64,000 bases of DNA from Paraburkholderia guartelaensis (GTDB taxonomy: Bacteria > Pseudomonadota > Gammaproteobacteria > Burkholderiales > Burkholderiaceae). The stretch covers positions 248,001-312,000 of the forward strand of contig NZ_SMOD01000005.1 of the NCBI RefSeq assembly GCF_004353905.1, read 5' to 3'. Positions 26,253-35,296 of the stretch are shown here, one piece after another. Within the stretch, counting starts at the first letter, position 1. Every line of letters starts with the position of its first letter. Below the pieces are notes generated by a model. That model saw only the letters and a list, made by a program, of their open reading frames with translations, did not search any database and was not told where the DNA came from. A program made the translations under genes and the position numbers.

Positions 26253-28990
26253 GCGGCGGCGCGCCTTCTTCCTCCAACGCAAAGCCTCCGCGCAGCGAAG
26301 GCGGGCCGGGGCTCGTGCAGGCTGAGCCGCCGGGTGCGGCCGGTGGTTCCTCCGGTTCCGCCGGTCCGGGCGGCCAGCGTGGACCGGTGGCCGTGCGTAC
26401 CACGCCAGGCTGGTCCGATCTGGTGCATCTTGCCGCGCGCATGACCGCGCGCGACTGGCGCGCGGGCGAACTCACGATGCTGCTGCTCGCGCTCGTGCTG
26501 GCCGTGGCGGCGCTCGCAAGCGTCGGCTTTCTCGCCGACCGGCTGGAGCGCGGCCTCGAGCGCGACGCCCGGCGCATGATCGCCGCCGATTTCATCGTGC
26601 GCGCCGATCACCCCGTCGATCCCATGTTCGCGCGCGAGGCGCAGTCGCTCGCGCTGCGCACGGCGACGACGGCAATCTTCCCGAGCATGGTGAGTTCGGG
26701 GGCGCCACAAGCGGCGGCAGCGGCTGGCGCTTCCGCCGCCCCGAGCGCAACAGCTACCCGCCTTGCCGCAGTCAAGGCCGTCTCGGCGGACTATCCGCTG
26801 CGCGGCGCGCTGCGCATCGCCGCTGGACCCGGCGCGCCCGATCACGCGGCGCAAGGCATTCCGCCGCCCGGCACCGTCTGGGTGGACGACGAGTTGCTCG
26901 ATGCGCTCAAGCTCCATATCGGCGACACGGTGAAGGTCGGCACGCGCACCTTCACCGTGAGCGCGCTCATCACGAAAGAACTCGATCGCGGCTTTTCGTT
27001 CGTGAACTTCTCGCCGCGCCTCATGATGCGCGCCGACGAGGTCGCGTCGACGGGCCTGCTCGGCTATGGCAGCCGCGTGACTTACCGCCTGCTCGTGGCA
27101 GGCGCCGATCCGGCCGTCGCGCAGTTCGCGTCCTGGGCGCGTGCGCGCGTGGACGGCGGCAAGATGCGCGGCGTCGCGCTCGAATCGCTCCAGGACGGCC
27201 AGCCTCAGGTGCGCCAGACGCTCGACCGCGCGCGCCACTTCCTCACGCTCGTTTCGCTCCTGACGGCACTGCTCGCGGCGGTGGCGATCGCCATGGCCGC
27301 GCATCGCTACACGCGCCGCCATCTCGATGCCTGCGCCGCGATGCGCTGCCTCGGCGCGAGCCAACGCACGTTGCGCACGCTTTTCGTGCTCGAGTTCGCG
27401 GGGCTCGGGCTCGTGGGCGGCGCTGTGGGCGTGGCGCTCGGCTACGCCGGGCATCTCGCGCTGCTGGCGTGGCTCGGCAATCTCATCGACGTCGTGCTGC
27501 CGCAGCCCGGGCCGTTGCCCGTGCTCGAAGGCATCGCCGCGGGCCTCATACTGCTGCTGGGCTTCGCGCTGCCGCCGCTCCTGCCGCTCACGCGCGTGCC
27601 GCCGGTGCGCGTGCTGCGACGCGAGTGGGGCGACGAAGGGCGCGTCGCGTGGGCGGCATATGGCGTCGGCATTGCGCTCTTCGCGGGGCTGCTCGTGATC
27701 GCGGCGGGGGAGTTGAAGCTGGGCGGCATCGTTGCAGGCGGTTTCGCGATCGGGCTACTGGTGTTCGCCTGCGTGGCGCGCGCGGCGCTCTGGGGTGCGG
27801 CGCGCGTGGCGCGCAGCGCTCGCCTCTCCGGCCAGGCGCGCGCGGGCGTGGGTTGGCGCTATGCCCTGGCGTCGCTCGAACGGCGGCCGGGCGCAAGCGC
27901 GCTGCAGATCACGGCGCTCGCCATCGGCCTCATGTGCCTGTTGCTGATCGCGATGACGCGCAACGACCTCGTCGAGGGCTGGCGCAAGTCCACGCCGCCC
28001 GACGCGCCCAACGAGTTCCTCATCGATATCCAGCCTGATCAGCGCGACGCCGTGGCCGCCTGGCTGCGCTCGCATGGCATTGCCGGGGCTGCCGACAGCG
28101 ATCTGCAGCCGATGGTGCGCGGGCGCCTCATCTCGATCAACGGCAAGCCCGTGAATCCCGACTCGTACAAGAGCGAGGACGCGCGCCGGCTCGTCGATCG
28201 CGAGTTCAATCTCTCGTACACGACGAAGCTGCCCGACGACAATCGCATCGAGGCGGGCACCTGGTATGGCGATTCGGCCACGCCGCAGCTTTCGATCGAG
28301 CAGGGGCTCGCGAAGCTCATCAACGTGAAGCCCGGCGACGTGCTCAAGTTCGATGTGACGGGCCTGGAAGTCACGGCGCCCGTGACGAGCGTGCGCAAGC
28401 TCGATTGGGGCTCGTTCAAGGTCAACTTCTTCGTGCTGATGCCGCCCGAATTGCTGCGCGATTTCCCGGCGACGTACATCACGAGCTTTCATCTGCCGCC
28501 CGGGCAGCGTGAAGTCGTGGACGGTCTCGTGGCCCGCTATCCGAACGTCACCGCGATCGACATCGCGCCGATCCTCGCGCAGATCGAGCGGGTGCTGGAT
28601 CAGGTGATTGGCGCGGTGCAGTTCCTCTTTCTCTTCACGCTCGCAGCTGGCGTGCTGGTGCTTTATGCGGCGCTCGCGGGCACGCGCGACGAGCGCATGC
28701 GCGAGTCGGCCCTGCTGCGCGCGCTGGGGGCATCGCACCAGCAGGTGCGCGCGGTGCAGGTCGCCGAATTCATTTCCGTCGGTGCGCTCGCGGGGCTCAT
28801 GGCGGCAATCGGCGCGCAGGCGGTGGGCTCGGTGCTCGCCACGCACGTATTTCTCTTCTATCTTCCGTTCGATCCGTGGCTCCTGCCGGCCGGCATCGCC
28901 GCAGGTGTCGTGTGCGCGGGCGTGGGCGGGTGGATCAGCTTGCGGCACGTGCTCGCGCGGCCGGCGCTGCAGTCGCTGCGCGACGCGTAG
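26249..28990 (+). CDS. Large FtsX-type ABC transporter permease (YbbP-like)
   Basis: 913 residues if translation starts at TTG 26249, which overlaps the preceding stop (TTGA). ATG 26441 (MTARDWRAGELTML) would give 849 residues. The protein has an N-terminal helix, a periplasmic domain, FtsX domains near the middle and C-terminus (ending with PWLLPAGIAAG and ISLRHVLARPALQSLR), and about ten helices in all. Related permeases work with a LolD-like ATPase, and that partner is not adjacent here. The first 65 residues are low-complexity (Gly/Ser/Pro). Confidence 0.85.
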   Translation: MSGGAPSSSNAKPPRSEGGPGLVQAEPPGAAGGSSGSAGPGGQRGPVAVRTTPGWSDLVHLAARMTARDWRAGELTMLLLALVLAVAALASVGFLADRLERGLERDARRMIAADFIVRADHPVDPMFAREAQSLALRTATTAIFPSMVSSGAPQAAAAAGASAAPSATATRLAAVKAVSADYPLRGALRIAAGPGAPDHAAQGIPPPGTVWVDDELLDALKLHIGDTVKVGTRTFTVSALITKELDRGFSFVNFSPRLMMRADEVASTGLLGYGSRVTYRLLVAGADPAVAQFASWARARVDGGKMRGVALESLQDGQPQVRQTLDRARHFLTLVSLLTALLAAVAIAMAAHRYTRRHLDACAAMRCLGASQRTLRTLFVLEFAGLGLVGGAVGVALGYAGHLALLAWLGNLIDVVLPQPGPLPVLEGIAAGLILLLGFALPPLLPLTRVPPVRVLRREWGDEGRVAWAAYGVGIALFAGLLVIAAGELKLGGIVAGGFAIGLLVFACVARAALWGAARVARSARLSGQARAGVGWRYALASLERRPGASALQITALAIGLMCLLLIAMTRNDLVEGWRKSTPPDAPNEFLIDIQPDQRDAVAAWLRSHGIAGAADSDLQPMVRGRLISINGKPVNPDSYKSEDARRLVDREFNLSYTTKLPDDNRIEAGTWYGDSATPQLSIEQGLAKLINVKPGDVLKFDVTGLEVTAPVTSVRKLDWGSFKVNFFVLMPPELLRDFPATYITSFHLPPGQREVVDGLVARYPNVTAIDIAPILAQIERVLDQVIGAVQFLFLFTLAAGVLVLYAALAGTRDERMRESALLRALGASHQQVRAVQVAEFISVGALAGLMAAIGAQAVGSVLATHVFLFYLPFDPWLLPAGIAAGVVCAGVGGWISLRHVLARPALQSLRDA

Positions 28991-29085
28991 TGCAGCAACC
29001 CGCGGCAGCCCGCCACGCGCCACTATGCGAAAATCGTTCGTTTGCGGCAGTGCGCTGCCGTCCCCCTTTTTCCTGATTTGACCGT

Positions 29086-29496
29086 ATGACCGATCCAGCC
29101 GACGAAGCGCCGCAGAAACCCACGGCCTTCGAACTCGTCGGCGGCGAGGCGCGTGTGCGCGACCTCGTCGACCGTTTCTATGACCTGATGGACCTCGAGG
29201 CCGATTTCGCGGGCATCCGCGCGATGCACCCGCAAACGCTCGACGGTTCGCGCGACAAACTGTTCTGGTTCCTCTGCGGTTGGCTTGGCGGCCCGGACCA
29301 CTACATCGAGCGCTTCGGCCATCCGCGTCTGCGCGCGCGCCATTTGCCGTTCGCGATCGCCTCGTCGGAGCGCGACCAGTGGCTGCGCTGCATGGCCTGG
29401 GCGATGGAAGACGTGGGCCTGGCGGAGCCGCTGCGCGAACGCCTGCTGCACTCGTTCTTCGATACCGCCGACTGGATGCGCAATCATCCGGGCTGA
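29086..29496 (+). CDS. Group II truncated haemoglobin
   Basis: 136 residues of globin fold. The N-terminal FELVGGEARVRDLVDRFYDLM, KLFWFLCGWLGGP and HPRLRARHLPFAI (with the proximal His in RARH) match the truncated haemoglobin group II/GlbO pattern, and Trp in RCMAWAMEDVG corresponds to the group's conserved G8 Trp. It is cytosolic and binds haem. It may handle O2, NO or sulfide. It is flanked by unrelated genes. Confidence 0.9.
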   Translation: MTDPADEAPQKPTAFELVGGEARVRDLVDRFYDLMDLEADFAGIRAMHPQTLDGSRDKLFWFLCGWLGGPDHYIERFGHPRLRARHLPFAIASSERDQWLRCMAWAMEDVGLAEPLRERLLHSFFDTADWMRNHPG

Positions 29497-29669
29497 TTGA
29501 CTGGCTGATTCACTTCGTTCGATTGTTCCGGTTCGTGGGCCAGTACAGTCAGGCGCTCACGCATCGCGCCCGTCCAGCGGGCGGCTTCGCCTCGCGGCCA
29601 TAATGGCCCTTTGGCGGGAGGCCGGCTTTGCGCGGCCCGCGCCGTACGCAAAACAAGGAGACACCCACG

Positions 29670-30407
29670 ATGACGACCACCCGCGCGCTCTTTCGCGAAG
29701 ACGCCTATCTCACGCAGTGCGAAGCGACCGTGCTTGCCGTTGGCGAGGACGGCGTGCGGCTCGACCAGACCGTGTTCTATCCGCTCGGCGGCGGCCAGGC
29801 TGGCGACGCCGGTGCACTGGTGCTCGCCGACGGCACGCGCATCGAGATTGCCGACACGCGCAAGGCGAAGTTCGAAGGCGCGACGCCCGACGACGCGCTC
29901 CACGTTCCCGCGCCCGGCCAGGAGGCGCTGCTCGCGCGTCTCGCCGCGGGCGAGCGCGTGCGCGCCGAGATCGACTGGGCGCGTCGTCACCGGCACATGC
30001 GTCTGCATACGGCGAGCCATCTGATGTGCGCGGTGCTGCCGTATCCCGTGGACGGCTGCAGCATCACGACCGACTATGCGCGCCTCGATTTCGCGACCGT
30101 CGAGCCAATCGAGCGGGAGATGGTGGAGGCGCGCCTTGCCGAACTCGTTTCGGGCGCGCACGCGGTGGCGACCGAATGGATCACCGACGAGGAAATGGCG
30201 CAACGCCCCGAACTCGTGCGCACGATGAGCGTGAAGCCGCCGATGGGCCTGGGCCGTGTGCGGCTCCTGCGTATCGATAACGTCGATTTGCAGCCCTGCG
30301 GCGGCACGCACGTGCGCAACACGCAGGAGATCGGCGCGTTGCGGGTGGCGAAGCTCGAGAAGAAGAGCGCTCGCACGCGGCGTCTCGTGCTGGAACTGGC
30401 GTCATGA
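29670..30407 (+). CDS. Alanyl-tRNA editing protein AlaX
   Basis: 245 residues from ATG 29670 behind AAGGAG (29654-29659). It is a free-standing homologue of the AlaRS editing domain. The zinc-site motif HTASH (H113 and H117) and CGGTH near residue 210 are intact, and YPLGGGQAGD is the conserved N-terminal glycine motif. It hydrolyses mis-acylated Ser-tRNA(Ala). The stop overlaps the next start (ATGA at 30404). Confidence 0.92.
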   Translation: MTTTRALFREDAYLTQCEATVLAVGEDGVRLDQTVFYPLGGGQAGDAGALVLADGTRIEIADTRKAKFEGATPDDALHVPAPGQEALLARLAAGERVRAEIDWARRHRHMRLHTASHLMCAVLPYPVDGCSITTDYARLDFATVEPIEREMVEARLAELVSGAHAVATEWITDEEMAQRPELVRTMSVKPPMGLGRVRLLRIDNVDLQPCGGTHVRNTQEIGALRVAKLEKKSARTRRLVLELAS

Positions 30408-30991
30408 CTCTCGACCCGCGTGCGCGCGAGGTGCTCGACTTCTGGTTCGGCGCGCCGGGTTCGGAGGAGTTCGGCCGCGAGCGCAAGATGTGGTTCCGCA
30501 AGAACGCCGCGTTCGACGCCAAACTGCGCGAACGCTTCGGCGCGCTGCTCGACGCCGCGTGTGCGGGCGAACTCGACACATGGTGCGAGACGCCCGAAGG
30601 CGCGCTCGCGCTCGTGATCGTGCTCGACCAGTTCTCGCGCAACTGCCATCGCGGCACGCCGCGTGCATTCTCCGCGGACGACAAGGCGCTCGGCATCGCG
30701 CGCATGATGGTGGCGAGCGGCGCGGATCAGCGCTTGCCCACGCTTCAGCACCGCTCATTCGCGTATCTGCCGTTCGAACACGCCGAAAGCGCCGAAGCGC
30801 AGCGCGAATCGCTGCGTCTGTTCGGCGAACTGGCGAAAGATCCCGAGGGGAAGGGCTACTACGATTACGCGGTGCGCCACGCGCAGATCATCGAGCGCTT
30901 TGGGCGCTACCCGCATCGCAACGCGCAACTGGGCCGCGATTCCACCGACGAAGAAGCCGCGTTCTTGCGCGAGCGCGGTTCGTCGTTCTAG
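30404..30991 (+). CDS. DUF924 family protein
   Basis: 195 residues. The family pattern is seen in VLDFWFGAPGSEEFG, RKMWFRKNAAFD, LALVIVLDQFSRNCHRGTP and YLPFEHAES. It is soluble and helical (TPR-like fold in solved relatives), with no known activity. The start overlaps the AlaX stop, so the two are translated together. Confidence 0.88.
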   Translation: MTLDPRAREVLDFWFGAPGSEEFGRERKMWFRKNAAFDAKLRERFGALLDAACAGELDTWCETPEGALALVIVLDQFSRNCHRGTPRAFSADDKALGIARMMVASGADQRLPTLQHRSFAYLPFEHAESAEAQRESLRLFGELAKDPEGKGYYDYAVRHAQIIERFGRYPHRNAQLGRDSTDEEAAFLRERGSSF

Positions 30992-31010
30992 CAGAAGCCA
31001 GCGCGCGAGT

Positions 31011-31757
31011 TCAGCGTCCGCCGCTCACGTCGAGCAGGGCGCCTGTGACATACGAGGCGGCGTCGCTCAGCAACCACACGATCGTTTGCGCGACTTCGTC
31101 GGCGCTGCCGGGCCGGCCGAGCGGCGTTTGCGCGCCGAGCACGGCCGCGCGGTCGGGGCGGCCGCCGCTCGCGTGGATTTCAGTGTCGATGAGGCCGGGG
31201 CGCACCGCGTTCACGCGCACGCCCTGCGGGCCGAGTTCCTTGGCGAGCCCGATCGTCATCGTGTCGACCGCGCCTTTCGACGACGCATAGTCCACATATT
31301 CGTTGGGCGAGCCGAGCCGCGCGGCAGCCGAAGAGACATTGACGATCGAGCCGCCGTCGCCGCCGCGATCCTTCGACATGCGCCGCGCCGCTTCGCGTGC
31401 GCACAGAAACGCGCCATACACGTTCACGTCGAACATGCGCTTCAGACGCTCGGCGCTCATGTCGGCGACCTGGCTGCCGGGCGCCACGATGCCCGCGTTG
31501 TTCACGAGCGCGTCGATGCGGCCGTAGGCCGATTCGAGCGCGTCGAACATCGCGACGACGTCCGCCTCGCTCGCAACGTCCCCGCGCAGCACGCGCGCGT
31601 GGCCGCCTGCGCGACCCACTTCGGCGGCGGTTTCGTCGGCGGCCGGTTCGTTGTGCAGATAGTTGACGCCCACGGTCCAGCCGTGTGCGCCAAGCAGACG
31701 CGCCGTCGCGCGGCCGATGCCGCGGCTTGCGCCGGTGATCAGGACAACCTTGCTCAT
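31011..31757 (-). CDS. SDR-family oxidoreductase (classical)
   Basis: 248 residues, full-length classical short-chain dehydrogenase. The cofactor loop is TGASRGIGRATARL, NNAG is present, and the active site is SSAAARLGSPNEYVDYASSK with Tyr and Lys of YxxxK. It ends with the family's VTGALLDVSGG. It is an NAD(P)-dependent oxidoreductase of unknown substrate, lying convergent to the DUF924 gene. Confidence 0.88.
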   Translation of the reverse strand: MSKVVLITGASRGIGRATARLLGAHGWTVGVNYLHNEPAADETAAEVGRAGGHARVLRGDVASEADVVAMFDALESAYGRIDALVNNAGIVAPGSQVADMSAERLKRMFDVNVYGAFLCAREAARRMSKDRGGDGGSIVNVSSAAARLGSPNEYVDYASSKGAVDTMTIGLAKELGPQGVRVNAVRPGLIDTEIHASGGRPDRAAVLGAQTPLGRPGSADEVAQTIVWLLSDAASYVTGALLDVSGGR

Positions 31758-31832
31758 CGCGATGTACTCGTCATGGATGTAACTGCGCGTGGTGATTGCG
31801 GATTGTCGGGCGAACGGCGCGATGCGGCTGGA

Positions 31833-32417
31833 TCAAACGTTCTCGCGCAAGTCCGCCCACTTGTCCTTCGCGGGCGCGTGATAACGCTTGAGCTTGGCGA
31901 TCAGCGCCACGGGATCGCCGTCGGTTTGCAGCATGTCGAGGTAGGTCTGGCGCATGAAGCCTTCGCGCACCGTGTGGTCGAGCAGCGCCATGAGCGGATC
32001 GTAGAAGCCGCCGATGTTCAGCACGCCCACCGGCTTGTGGTGATAGCCGAGCTGCGCCCACGTATAAACCTCGAACAGCTCTTCGAGCGTGCCTGCACCG
32101 CCCGGCATCGCGACGAAGGCGTCGGAGAGGTCGGCCATCATCTTCTTGCGGTGGTGCATGTCGGGCACGACGTGTAGCTCGGTCAGGCCCACATGGCCCA
32201 CTTCCTTGTCCACCAGCAATTCGGGGATCACGCCGATGGCGCGGCCGCCGCCTGCCATCACGGTGTCGGCGATCACGCCCATCAGGCCGACCTTGCCGCC
32301 GCCATAGACGAGCGCGAGGTTCGAGGCGACGAGCGCGCGGCCGAATGCCTGTGCGGCTTCGGTGTAAATCGGGTTGGCTCCGGGCGAGGAGCCGCAATAC
32401 ACGCAGACTGCTTTCAT
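31833..32417 (-). CDS. LOG family protein (cytokinin riboside 5'-monophosphate phosphoribohydrolase-like)
   Basis: 194 residues from ATG 32417 (MKAVCVYCGSSPGANP). The LOG signature PGGAGTLEE (about residues 100-108) and YGGGKVGLMGVIAD are intact. LOG proteins cleave ribose-5-phosphate from (iso)pentenyladenosine monophosphate or AMP. In bacteria the role is often unclear nucleotide cleavage. It lies 13 nt downstream of the tetR gene, likely in the same transcript. Confidence 0.9.
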   Translation of the reverse strand: MKAVCVYCGSSPGANPIYTEAAQAFGRALVASNLALVYGGGKVGLMGVIADTVMAGGGRAIGVIPELLVDKEVGHVGLTELHVVPDMHHRKKMMADLSDAFVAMPGGAGTLEELFEVYTWAQLGYHHKPVGVLNIGGFYDPLMALLDHTVREGFMRQTYLDMLQTDGDPVALIAKLKRYHAPAKDKWADLRENV

Positions 32418-32430
32418 TCTGCTTTGGCCT

Positions 32431-33153
32431 TTATTCCCGGTTGTCCTTGGCGGCGCCGGCACCTTCGCGCGGCGGCAGGTAGTCGTAGAACTCGCGCTTG
32501 GCGAGCTTGCCCGAGACGAGATCGTCGAACAGCTCGCGCGCGCGGCCGCGCAGATACGGCGCCATCAGCGAGACGATCTGCACGCTCACCTGGTGCAGCT
32601 CGTCGCGAATCGCTTCCTGGTCGTTGTACTTGCGCGGATTCATCACGAACTGGTACGAGAGCCAGTAGGTGGCGATCACGCCGATGTTGGTCGAGATCAC
32701 GTCGATCTCGGCGGGCGTGGCGACCATGTCGCCGTCTTCCATGAGCTGCTCGCAGAACTGCTTCGCGAAGTGCACCTTGTGGCTGATGATCTGCTTGAAG
32801 TGCATCTCCAGCGTGCGGTTGCGCGCGAGCAGGTCGTTCAGGTCGCGATAGAGAAAGCGGTAGCGCCACGTGAAATCGACCATGTACTGCAGGTACGCCC
32901 ACATCTCGTCGATGGTGGCGCGATGGTCCTCGGGAAAGCGCAGACGCTTTTCGATCTCCTGCTCGAACTGGCTGAAGATGCTGTTGATGATGTCGTCTTT
33001 GTTGCGGAAGTGGTAGTACAGGTTGCCTGGACTGATCTCCATTTCCTCGGCGATAGTCGTCGTGGTGACGTTCGGCTCGCCGATCTCGTTGAACAGTTTC
33101 AGCGACAACTCAAGAATCCGTTCGCGTGTACGGCGGGGAGGTTTGGCATCCAT
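32431..33153 (-). CDS. TetR-family transcriptional regulator
   Basis: 240 residues. The N-terminal HTH is TTTTIAEEMEISPGNLYYHFRNKDDI (recognition helix SPGNLYYHF). The C-terminal region, roughly 60-225, is a helical ligand-binding domain. The regulated genes are unknown. Candidate targets are its own promoter (dyad at 33232-33267) and the LOG gene. Confidence 0.9.
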   Translation of the reverse strand: MDAKPPRRTRERILELSLKLFNEIGEPNVTTTTIAEEMEISPGNLYYHFRNKDDIINSIFSQFEQEIEKRLRFPEDHRATIDEMWAYLQYMVDFTWRYRFLYRDLNDLLARNRTLEMHFKQIISHKVHFAKQFCEQLMEDGDMVATPAEIDVISTNIGVIATYWLSYQFVMNPRKYNDQEAIRDELHQVSVQIVSLMAPYLRGRARELFDDLVSGKLAKREFYDYLPPREGAGAAKDNRE

Positions 33154-33231
33154 GTCGTCCGGCCCTGAAAATGCAGTGCCGGGCTCAGGCGCCCGCGAGT
33201 ATGTTGCGGTGCGCGTGGCCCGGACGCGGTT

Positions 33232-33267
33232 GGTCGTTATAAGACTGTCGTTTGATTATAAACCGAC
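33232..33267 (-). promoter_or_regulatory. tetR promoter -10 and imperfect dyad operator
   Basis: Read on the minus strand, TATAAT at 33260-33255 is a consensus -10. It lies within an imperfect dyad: GGTCGTTATAA (33232-33242) and TTATAAACCGAC (33256-33267) are near reverse complements with one inserted base. TetR autoregulation is a reasonable inference. Confidence 0.45.
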
Positions 33268-33318
33268 GGCCCGCGCGCACCGACAGCTTGCGCTGTCAGG
33301 AGGCGGGATCAGAGGCGA

Positions 33319-33340
33319 GGCCCCCGCGGTTCGGGGGGGC
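33319..33340 (-). terminator. GC-only hairpin after dgkA
   Basis: CCCCCG (33321-33326) can pair with CGGGGG (33332-33337), just past the dgkA stop. No U-run follows on the minus strand, so termination is uncertain. Confidence 0.3.
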
Positions 33341-33346
33341 AGGGCG

Positions 33347-34078
33347 CTAGAGTACGCCGATGCCGTGCAGCAGCAGCGGGCCGAAACGGGGTACGAGGAT
33401 CAGCCCCCAGGTCAAGACGCAGAGCAGCAAGGCGAGCGTCACCGCCGCGCTGCCGAGGTCCTTGGCGCGGCCCGAGAGTTCGTTGCGCTCGAGACCGATG
33501 CGGTCCACCGCGTTCTCAATGCTCGAATTGAGCAGCTCGACGATCAGCACGAGGATCACCGAGCCGAGCAGCAGCACGCGCTCGACGGGCTCGACCGGAA
33601 TAATCACGCCGATCGGCACGAGGATGGCCGAGAGCGTCAGCTCCTGGCGAAACGCGCTTTCCTCGCGGATGGCGGCGCGAAAACCCTTGATCGAGTACTT
33701 GAGCGCCTTCCAGGCACGCGTGATGCCGCGGTTGCCCTTGTAGGGGTTGAAGGGCAGCGGGGCGAGCGGATCGTCGGGGCCGAGCGGTTCGTGCAGATGC
33801 GGCGGCTCGGGCGGTTCCTGTGCGGTAGCGCGCGGCGCAACGGGCACAACGGGCGCCGTGGGCACATTGGACGCAGTCGCATTGCCGTGCTCGCCCGCAG
33901 ACGCGGGTGCGGCTTGCGGAGCAACGCCGGGTGCAGCAACGGCGGCGGGCGCGCGCGGATCGAGCGCTTCGGTGGCGCGTGCGGCGCGCGTAGAGCCGCC
34001 GGCACGCTGGCTGGCTGGCGGATTGGGACTGCGTGCGCCCTGGGCGCTATGCGGCGGTGACGGAGGACGTGGCGTCAT
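33347..34078 (-). CDS. dgkA: Diacylglycerol kinase with long disordered N-terminal extension
   Basis: 243 residues from ATG 34078. The C-terminal about 130 residues are a normal DgkA trimer subunit with three helices (ALKYSIKGFRAAIREESAFRQEL; the ELLNSSIENAVDRIGLERN catalytic motif). It phosphorylates diacylglycerol to phosphatidate in membrane lipid turnover. The first about 110 residues are Pro/Ala-rich with no fold. E. coli DgkA is 122 residues, so this protein is about twice as long. A later start near residue 100 is possible, and which start is used is not certain. Confidence 0.88.
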   Translation of the reverse strand: MTPRPPSPPHSAQGARSPNPPASQRAGGSTRAARATEALDPRAPAAVAAPGVAPQAAPASAGEHGNATASNVPTAPVVPVAPRATAQEPPEPPHLHEPLGPDDPLAPLPFNPYKGNRGITRAWKALKYSIKGFRAAIREESAFRQELTLSAILVPIGVIIPVEPVERVLLLGSVILVLIVELLNSSIENAVDRIGLERNELSGRAKDLGSAAVTLALLLCVLTWGLILVPRFGPLLLHGIGVL

Positions 34079-34194
34079 GGTGGTGCCAGGTGGAACCCCA
34101 GTATCGCACGCGTGGGAGGCGGTTGCGCCGGGGCCGTCCGTGTCCCCGGCGCGCTCGCGAACAATCGAAGCGCGCTCCATAGCCGGCCTCGTGC

Positions 34195-35226
34195 TCAGGC
34201 AGCGGCGCTGGAAGGCTCCATCGTCGCGCGCGAGCGCGGCTTGAGATGCGCCGCGAATTGCTCGGAGGCGGCGCGCCACGAGAAGCGCTCGGCCCAGGCA
34301 CGCGCCTCGGCGCGGTCGATCTTCAACGCTTCGAGGCACGCTTCGCGCAGGTCGTCGTTCATCGAGCCTGCGCCGCCCGTGCCCAGCACGTCGATCGGGC
34401 CCGTCACCGGGTAGGCGGCCACCGGCGTGCCGCATGCGAGCGCTTCGAGCAGCACGAGACCGAAGGTGTCGGTGCGGCTCGGGAACACGAATACGTCGGC
34501 GGCAGCGTAGACCTTCGCGAGTTCGGGCTGGCTCAGGACACCCAGGTAATTCGCCTGGGGATAGCGCGACTTCAACTCAGCGAGCGCAGGGCCTTCGCCG
34601 CACACCCATTTCGAGCCGGGCAGATCGAGCTTGAGAAACGCCTCGACGTTCTTTTCCACGGCCACGCGACCCACATACAGGAAGATCGGGCGCGCCGTGT
34701 TGAGCACCTTCGATTCCATCGGCCGGAAGATGTCCAGGTCCACACCGCGCGTCCACAGCACGACGTTCGTGAAGCCGAACTTCTCGAGGTCGGTCTTCAC
34801 GACGGGCGTGGGCGCCATCACCGCAAGCGAAGGCTTGTGGAACCAGCGCAGGAAGCGGTACGTCGCCGAGAGCGGAATGCCGAAGCGCGCCTGCACGTAC
34901 TCGGGAAAGCGCGTGTGATAAGCCGTCGTGAACGGCAGGTCGTGGTCGATTGCGTAGCGGCGCGCGGCGAGTCCGAGCGGACCTTCGGTCGCGATATGGA
35001 TCGCATCGGGCCCGAATGCGCTGATGCGTTCATGCAGATGCCGCTTCGGAAACAGCGAGAGCTTGATTTCCGGGTACGTCGGGCACGGTATCGTGCGGAA
35101 CTCCAGCGGCGTGAGCAGTTCGACCTGATGCCCGAGCGCGATGAGCTCGCGCGTCGTGTTCTTCAGGGTTCGAACCACGCCGTTGACCTGCGGCTCCCAT
35201 GCATCGGTCACGATCATTACTTTCAT
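34195..35226 (-). CDS. Glycosyltransferase family 4
   Basis: 343 residues. The GT-B fold starts MKVMIVTDAWEPQVNGVVRTL. The C-terminal nucleotide-sugar site includes YVGRVAVEKN and the EX7E-type motif FGLVLLEALACGTPVAAY. It is related to GDP-mannose-dependent alpha-mannosyltransferases that modify glycerolipids. The metallophosphoesterase gene lies 70 nt upstream, and such pairs are widespread in proteobacteria, suggesting a membrane glycolipid pathway. Donor and acceptor are not identified. Confidence 0.85.
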   Translation of the reverse strand: MKVMIVTDAWEPQVNGVVRTLKNTTRELIALGHQVELLTPLEFRTIPCPTYPEIKLSLFPKRHLHERISAFGPDAIHIATEGPLGLAARRYAIDHDLPFTTAYHTRFPEYVQARFGIPLSATYRFLRWFHKPSLAVMAPTPVVKTDLEKFGFTNVVLWTRGVDLDIFRPMESKVLNTARPIFLYVGRVAVEKNVEAFLKLDLPGSKWVCGEGPALAELKSRYPQANYLGVLSQPELAKVYAAADVFVFPSRTDTFGLVLLEALACGTPVAAYPVTGPIDVLGTGGAGSMNDDLREACLEALKIDRAEARAWAERFSWRAASEQFAAHLKPRSRATMEPSSAAA

Positions 35227-35296
35227 CGGTCGTCGGCCCTCTCGTCGTTCGGTGGTGCGGTTATGGCTGCTGCTGTGTAGCGATATGAGGTAACAC

